A stretch of DNA of 18,765 nucleotides from JANRKG01 sp033763635 (lineage in GTDB: Bacteria; Cyanobacteriota; Cyanobacteriia; GCF-001939115). The notes under the pieces were generated by a model, which was given only the letters and a program-made list of their open reading frames with translations, ran no database searches and was not told the DNA's origin. The stretch spans positions 1 to 18,765 of the forward strand of contig JANRKG010000375.1 of NCBI GenBank assembly GCA_033763635.1, given 5' to 3'. The position numbers were made by a program, and so were the translations under genes. Shown piece after piece: positions 14,631 to 18,765 of the stretch (position 1 is its first letter; every line of letters starts with the position of its first letter).

Positions 14631-15171
14631 ACTGGTTTGCTTTGACGACTCTGATGCCTGCTGGCAATTGAATCCCTCGTTGCCCTAGTGCCCAAACCTC
14701 TTCTTCCGCGAGGGAAAACCCTTGAGGCAGTTGATTAAATCGAGTGCGAAATACCTGGATGCCTCCTGCCTCTCGAATCGCAAAATCGACCTGACTTAAT
14801 GCCATTTGCCGAGCAACGGGTAGGGGAAGGGTTTTGTGGAAATATAGGTTCTCATCTCCCATTGGATTGCTGTAAGCGGATTTGCACTGCTTTCCCTTAA
14901 TCGCAGCAACGTAGAGAAACTGTCTGCCAGGAGTATCGACGTGATAAAGGCGATATTCTGTCCCTTGATAGGTTGTGGCTCCAATTCTTGCCAGACGAAC
15001 ATCTACTGGTTGAGTGGCAGGGATGCGAGGATAGCAACTTGATGGAAGTTCAGTGGGCTGGGCAACCGCCTGGATTCCTGGCAGGAAAGAGGCAGAGGGA
15101 AGGAGCAACGCTGACAATAAGCCAGCAACTAGCCATCTCAAAAAATTTGGATTCGGGTATCTGTCGTTCAT
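14629..15171 (-). CDS. Secreted protein with one cysteine pair, unknown function
   Basis: This protein has 180 residues from the ATG at 15169-15171. A TTG at 15183 would add four residues and overlap the upstream gene by 7 nt; I prefer the ATG. A clear signal peptide (LRWLVAGLLSALLLPSASFL, cleavage likely after AVA near residue 37) leads to a mature domain with C46 (LPSSCYPRI) and C96 (GKQCKSAYS), a possible disulphide. The middle (GTEYRLYHVDTPGRQFLYVA) looks like a small beta-rich fold. No family is recognised. It begins 5 nt after the stop of the 794-residue wall hydrolase and is therefore almost certainly co-expressed with it. Confidence 0.7.
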   Translation of the reverse strand: MNDRYPNPNFLRWLVAGLLSALLLPSASFLPGIQAVAQPTELPSSCYPRIPATQPVDVRLARIGATTYQGTEYRLYHVDTPGRQFLYVAAIKGKQCKSAYSNPMGDENLYFHKTLPLPVARQMALSQVDFAIREAGGIQVFRTRFNQLPQGFSLAEEEVWALGQRGIQLPAGIRVVKANQ

Positions 15172-15176
15172 TGTTG

Positions 15177-17561
15177 TTACCAATTAAAGCCATACTGGGC
15201 AGGATTAACAGGTTGCCCATTGACCTGAGTTTCAAAGTGTAGGTGAGGCCCCGTCGATCGCCCCGTTGATCCAACTCGACCGATCGTAGTTCCCTTGCCA
15301 ACGGATTGCCCTTGACTCCAGGGAATACTGTTTGTCTGAAGGTGGCCGTAAAGGGTCCGTCGTCCGTTGCCGTGGTCGATGACAACATAGTTGCCGTAGC
15401 CCCCACCACAATCGTTGTTTTCTCCTCGACACGAACTCACAACCTCAATAATGCGGCCCCCATCAGCGGCCTTAACTGGGGTTCCCGCACTCACACCGAA
15501 GTCAATCCCTGCATGAAATCGCCGAGTTCCATAGATGGGGTGAACCCGTTCACCGAAGGGACTGGTGATGGGGGCATTGCCAACTGGATTGCCATACTTG
15601 CCAGTCGGCTTCCCTGTTGTGCTTCCAACAGCATTGGTTTGACTGCATTTGTTGGCAACCTGTTGTTGAGCTTTCTTGTAATTCTGAGCCAGTTCCTGCC
15701 CGTAGGTCAGAAGTGTCAAGCGTCCATGCGTGTCACTGATACCGCCATCAATTCCGGCTCCAGGTCCACCAAAGTGGATTTGCCCAATCCGTTCAATTAG
15801 TCGGTAATTGGCAAACGGCTTTCCGGTGCGTGGATCAATTTCCCGCTTTGCCTGGTCGATATTACGCTTCTGATCGCTCTCAAATACTTGGTTCTGGCTC
15901 TCTGGAGGAAAATATTTCAGAATTTCACTTGAAGCAATTGCCGCACCTGAATCGACTTTAGCAAGAAAACTACTACCCCCTGGTTTTCTGCGAAGCATGG
16001 CACGAACATCGTCCCGGTAGCTCATATATTGGTAACGTCCTAAACCACGACCGCACCCATCGGCATTGCAGACGAAGGAACCGGGAGAACCATAATCTCC
16101 TTCGATTCCACTGAATGCCGTTGCTAAAGCCTCAAAGTTCACTCCCTGATAGTGGGTTCCACACAACTTTCCTAAAACTCCAGAACTGGAAGTTCTCTGC
16201 CCTGATTGCCCTCCACCATACTGATCAATGATTTCCTGTGCTTCTGGAGGCAGCATTTCAGGAGGTAATTCCTGCATGCCACCGTTACCATCTGCCATGC
16301 CAACAAAGATCAGCCCCTTTTCCTTGGTTGATAGGAACGGAATTGGCCCAATGAAATAGGGCGTACAACCCAAATCTACAAAGAGGTCTCGAATACAGAC
16401 CCGAAAATAGAGGCCAAACTGTCCTGTTCCGGTCGATTCATCCGTTTCCGTCAAAACCACTTTGAAGGCTGGCCCGAAAGGAAGTCTGCCTGTGGGTTCC
16501 ATCCCTCCATTGAGTTGTCCCAGCACTCCATAGCCTCCCGACACCATCTGTTCGCCCCCGTCCTTCCCTCCTCTGATCCACCTGGCACCATGTAATCCAC
16601 TTGGGTCGTTCGCTCCTCCAAAGCCAGAGTAGCCAGGGGCATTCAACTCCAGGTAGTCGCACCCTCTCGCCTGCTGGCAGTTGTGATGGAAACCCACCCG
16701 ATCGCTACCCGTAATACTGAACTGAGTTGGAGTTTGCCAGGATTCCTGATGTGCCTGATCCCCACCATAAGTGACATCATGGAGAGCAACGACTCCCAGA
16801 ATTTGGAAGGGGTTCAGCGGAAACTGGGCAAAGGGAACCTGGGTCAGACCCGGAACATCATCCAGAACTGCCGTCTGCCAATTCTTGAAATTGCTCAGAG
16901 GCACCTGATCCAGTTCTGGGATTTGGGTGAAGCTGTAGTGCTCCAGGGGTAAATTGCTGAGGGAAAGTGCCCCCAGGATATCGGAGGAGGCCACCACTGA
17001 GAGGGGCGTAGCGAACAGATTGTTGCCCCAATCCTTAAGGTTTACGGTGTCCAGAGGCAGTTGGGTCAGGTTTTGATTGACCAGATCCGCCAGGGGTTGA
17101 ACCTGTCCCAGTTGGAAGTTTCCCAGGGTGGGAATGGCGTTCACCAGCGAGGCGATCGTCTGCTGAGCGAGGAGGGGAAAGTTGCTGAGGCTGAGTTGGG
17201 ACAGGTTCAATCCACTCAATTGGGCAAGGGTGCTGAGGTTGAAGGACTGAAGACCAAAGACGCTTTGAGTATCCCCTAACATGAAGACTTCCCCCAGCGA
17301 AGCCCCTGCTTCCCAGGTGCGGGAGGGATTGTAACCCAGAAGGCCGATCGCCTCTCCAGACACCTGAATTGCCCCTGCTTGCTGGATCGCAGGGAAACTG
17401 GAGAAGGTAATCTGGGCAAAGTCGGGAACGGTGGCCCCCTGATACGAGGTGGTGGGTAGGGAGGCTTCAGCGGCGATCGCTCTGGCTGGAAGCAGGAGTA
17501 TCCCTGGGAGAGCCAGGAAGACAATCAGAACGAGGAGGGTGAGAAGTCGGAGCCAACGCAT
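15177..17561 (-). CDS. Secreted M23 peptidase with a lysozyme/transglycosylase-like segment
   Basis: This 794-residue exported enzyme appears to act on peptidoglycan. A signal peptide (1-31, LRLLTLLVLIVFLALPG and ARAIAAE) is followed by a Leu/Asn/Gln-rich segment with degenerate repeats (about 100-255, for example IPELDQVPLSNFKNW and VPGLTQVPFAQFP) and a Gly-rich middle domain (260-430). A segment at about 470-525 resembles lysozyme/soluble transglycosylase folds (ALATAFSGIEGDYGS with candidate catalytic Glu487, then GRGLGRYQYMSYRDD). The C-terminal M23 (LytM) domain spans about 660-790, with zinc ligands His683 and Asp687 (FHAGIDFG), His740 (LYGHLQ) and the H-x-H motif at 773-775 (GPHLHFE). 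All M23 residues are present, so activity is expected. Combined glycan and peptide cutting suits a VirB1-like role in building a secretion or conjugation channel, but no such channel genes are visible. It heads a six-gene minus-strand run. Confidence 0.85.
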   Translation of the reverse strand: MRWLRLLTLLVLIVFLALPGILLLPARAIAAEASLPTTSYQGATVPDFAQITFSSFPAIQQAGAIQVSGEAIGLLGYNPSRTWEAGASLGEVFMLGDTQSVFGLQSFNLSTLAQLSGLNLSQLSLSNFPLLAQQTIASLVNAIPTLGNFQLGQVQPLADLVNQNLTQLPLDTVNLKDWGNNLFATPLSVVASSDILGALSLSNLPLEHYSFTQIPELDQVPLSNFKNWQTAVLDDVPGLTQVPFAQFPLNPFQILGVVALHDVTYGGDQAHQESWQTPTQFSITGSDRVGFHHNCQQARGCDYLELNAPGYSGFGGANDPSGLHGARWIRGGKDGGEQMVSGGYGVLGQLNGGMEPTGRLPFGPAFKVVLTETDESTGTGQFGLYFRVCIRDLFVDLGCTPYFIGPIPFLSTKEKGLIFVGMADGNGGMQELPPEMLPPEAQEIIDQYGGGQSGQRTSSSGVLGKLCGTHYQGVNFEALATAFSGIEGDYGSPGSFVCNADGCGRGLGRYQYMSYRDDVRAMLRRKPGGSSFLAKVDSGAAIASSEILKYFPPESQNQVFESDQKRNIDQAKREIDPRTGKPFANYRLIERIGQIHFGGPGAGIDGGISDTHGRLTLLTYGQELAQNYKKAQQQVANKCSQTNAVGSTTGKPTGKYGNPVGNAPITSPFGERVHPIYGTRRFHAGIDFGVSAGTPVKAADGGRIIEVVSSCRGENNDCGGGYGNYVVIDHGNGRRTLYGHLQTNSIPWSQGQSVGKGTTIGRVGSTGRSTGPHLHFETQVNGQPVNPAQYGFNW

Positions 17562-17760
17562 TGGGGGTGTTTCAGAAACCGGATGCTGTCACAGTAGGAT
17601 TCAGATCTGACACAGATGCGGCGTAGAGCGAAAAAGTTGTGACTAAATTAGATCAATCACTGGTGTCGTTAGAAGTTACTGGACAATTCTGGAAGGCTTA
17701 TTTACTGAATGCTAGATTAATTTTAATAGATAAAAATTAGATTCCAGTTTTATTAGCTGT
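17562..17760. other. Divergent intergenic region before the wall hydrolase and the peptidase gene
   Basis: This 199-nt region should contain the promoters of the minus-strand operon and of the clostripain-like gene. Near the operon start it holds the short palindromes GTTTCAGAAAC (just before the hydrolase ATG) and CAGATCTG (about 17602-17609). The half next to the peptidase gene is AT-rich. I could not identify a convincing -10/-35 pair, and neither flanking gene has a Shine-Dalgarno sequence. Confidence 0.4.
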
Positions 17761-18765
17761 ATGAAGAGAAGAAAGTTTTGCGATTATGCCACGCTAAGCG
17801 TAGCTTGTTTTGGTCAAGTAATAGGTAGTGATTTTGCTTCCGCCGTATATTCTAAATCTTCTGCCAAGCTGATACGTAAATGGGTCGTTTTATATTGGAT
17901 GCCTTACGACAATGATCTTTCAGTTGCTGGTGAACCAATCATCAAAATGTTAATTGATGGCACAAAAGAATCAGAAGTTGCTGTGGTTGTTCAATCAGAC
18001 TATTTAGGCGAAATTGGTATGCGCCGTCGTCAGATTACTAATGGAGCTGTATCTAGAATTAACGTGAGGTTAGGAGAAGATAGTAGTGATGTATCTGCTT
18101 TTTCAGCATACCTTGATTGGGCATACCAAAAATTTGAAGCAGAACATTGGGTTATTGCTGTTGTTGGGCATGGTGGAAAAATCAATGAAGTTAGTCCTGA
18201 CGATCATGCGGCAACTCGAAAAATAAGAACCTGGATGCAAGTTGATCAATTTACTAAAGTGATTAGTAATTTTAATGAAGCTACTAATGGACGAGTTGAA
18301 TTACTTTTCTTCCAAAATTGTAATAAAGCTACAGTTGAAGTTATTTATGAAGCAAGAAATTGTGCTCGATACACCCTGGCTTCCCAATTGAATCTTGGGG
18401 CACCTAACTACTACTACAAAGGTTTTCTAAAGCATCTTAATAATCCATCAGTCGGGGGACGTGAAGCTGCTATAGCTATTATGGATGCTGAGAGGCTTGA
18501 CATGTATCATACGCTCACCTTAGTAGATAATCAGGCTGTCAAAGGGATTCCAGAAAAGCTCTCTAAGGTACTTCAAACCATTTTAGTTACGCCATTACCG
18601 ACGGTGAAGCAATCGGAGTTTCCAACTCATTACTATTTTGGTGAGCAACACTGTGATTTACTTCTTCTATTAAATTATCTCTCTAAAGTTTTTGGTGGAG
18701 GTGGAAGCGAACTTGTTGAGTTTACCCATTTTTTGCGCTCGTCAGTTATTACGCACTACAAAACA
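17761..18765 (+). CDS. Clostripain-family (C11) cysteine peptidase homologue, 3' end cut by window
   Basis: The frame is open from the ATG at 17761 to the last base (335 codons), so the C-terminus is missing. No in-frame start exists upstream before a stop at 17731-17733. The N-terminus MKRRKFCDYATLSVACFG has a twin-arginine-like signal (RRKF), so export through the Tat pathway is possible. The fold markers of clan CD caspase-like peptidases are present: strand 1 WVVLYWMPYDNDLS (41-54) matches the clostripain pattern W-x-V-L-x-Y-M-x-x-D-N-D-L. The catalytic His is H137 (VIAVVGHGGKI) and the Cys is C187 (LLFFQNCNKATVEVIYEA), followed by the conserved YTLASQ. The usual Asp before the Cys (D-x-C) is Gln here. 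C11 enzymes cut after Arg or Lys. The gene is clearly AT-richer than its neighbours and has no HIP1 site, suggesting a different origin. Target unknown. Confidence 0.8.
   Translation, partial: MKRRKFCDYATLSVACFGQVIGSDFASAVYSKSSAKLIRKWVVLYWMPYDNDLSVAGEPIIKMLIDGTKESEVAVVVQSDYLGEIGMRRRQITNGAVSRINVRLGEDSSDVSAFSAYLDWAYQKFEAEHWVIAVVGHGGKINEVSPDDHAATRKIRTWMQVDQFTKVISNFNEATNGRVELLFFQNCNKATVEVIYEARNCARYTLASQLNLGAPNYYYKGFLKHLNNPSVGGREAAIAIMDAERLDMYHTLTLVDNQAVKGIPEKLSKVLQTILVTPLPTVKQSEFPTHYYFGEQHCDLLLLLNYLSKVFGGGGSELVEFTHFLRSSVITHYKT

Noticed and set aside
15306..15800. 164-residue plus-strand frame opposite the M23 domain
   Set aside because: It lies antisense to the catalytic M23 motifs, and its composition is that of a shadow frame.
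17639..17740. 33-codon frame with a GTG start, 20 nt before the clostripain-like gene
   Set aside because: It is short, has no clear ribosome binding site and no recognisable similarity; it could be a leader peptide, but the evidence is too thin to list it.
17791..17801. Palindrome ACGCTAAGCGT in the leader-coding part of the peptidase gene
   Set aside because: A single short palindrome; it may relate to dispersed cyanobacterial repeats, but no second copy was seen here.

Overview
The window looks like chromosomal DNA of a cyanobacterium. The palindrome GCGATCGC (HIP1), typical of many cyanobacteria, occurs at least eight times (1697, 7457, 8572, 8905, 10484, 13020, 14460, 17473), and shorter CGATCG words are frequent. 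Gene content agrees: a TamB/Tic236-type giant protein, a DUF2103 protein, an AI-2E family permease and cyanobacterial-type secreted proteins. I cannot name the species.

Left part (1-11038), ordinary chromosomal genes: the 3' end of an unrecognised gene; a 1,724-residue TamB-like envelope protein that carries three tandem 66-residue repeats; a small DUF2103 gene ending in a stop-to-stop overlap with it; a family 4 glycosyltransferase; a convergent histidine phosphatase overlapping the glycosyltransferase by 11 bp; a D-lactate-dehydrogenase-like enzyme; and, divergent from that, an AI-2E family permease followed after 2 nt by a small secreted protein. The gap before the glycosyltransferase holds two small hairpins and an unexplained 83-codon open frame without an ATG start.

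Middle (11039-12896), an integration hotspot: a 28-nt tandem duplication, tRNA-Tyr(GUA), an array of 13-nt repeats, tRNA-Thr(GGU), then four direct copies of AACTGTGATA just upstream of a tyrosine recombinase. Two more copies form an inverted pair inside the recombinase gene. The recombinase appears to have an N-terminal arm-binding region, so these 10-mers may be its arm-type sites or an operator.

Right part (12959-17561), one probable six-gene operon on the minus strand, read toward the recombinase: a secreted 794-residue cell-wall hydrolase (Leu-rich segment, lysozyme/transglycosylase-like segment, M23 zinc endopeptidase), two small secreted Cys-containing proteins, an 81-residue protein, an excisionase-like DNA-binding protein and an acidic 167-residue protein. 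Gaps are 5, 9, 21, 11 and 27 nt. The recombinase, the excisionase-like gene and the tRNA neighbour suggest an integrated element; the wall hydrolase would suit cell-wall penetration during DNA transfer, which is inference.

Right edge (17761-end): an AT-richer gene without HIP1 sites, cut by the window end, encoding a clostripain-family (C11) cysteine peptidase homologue with a twin-arginine-like leader.
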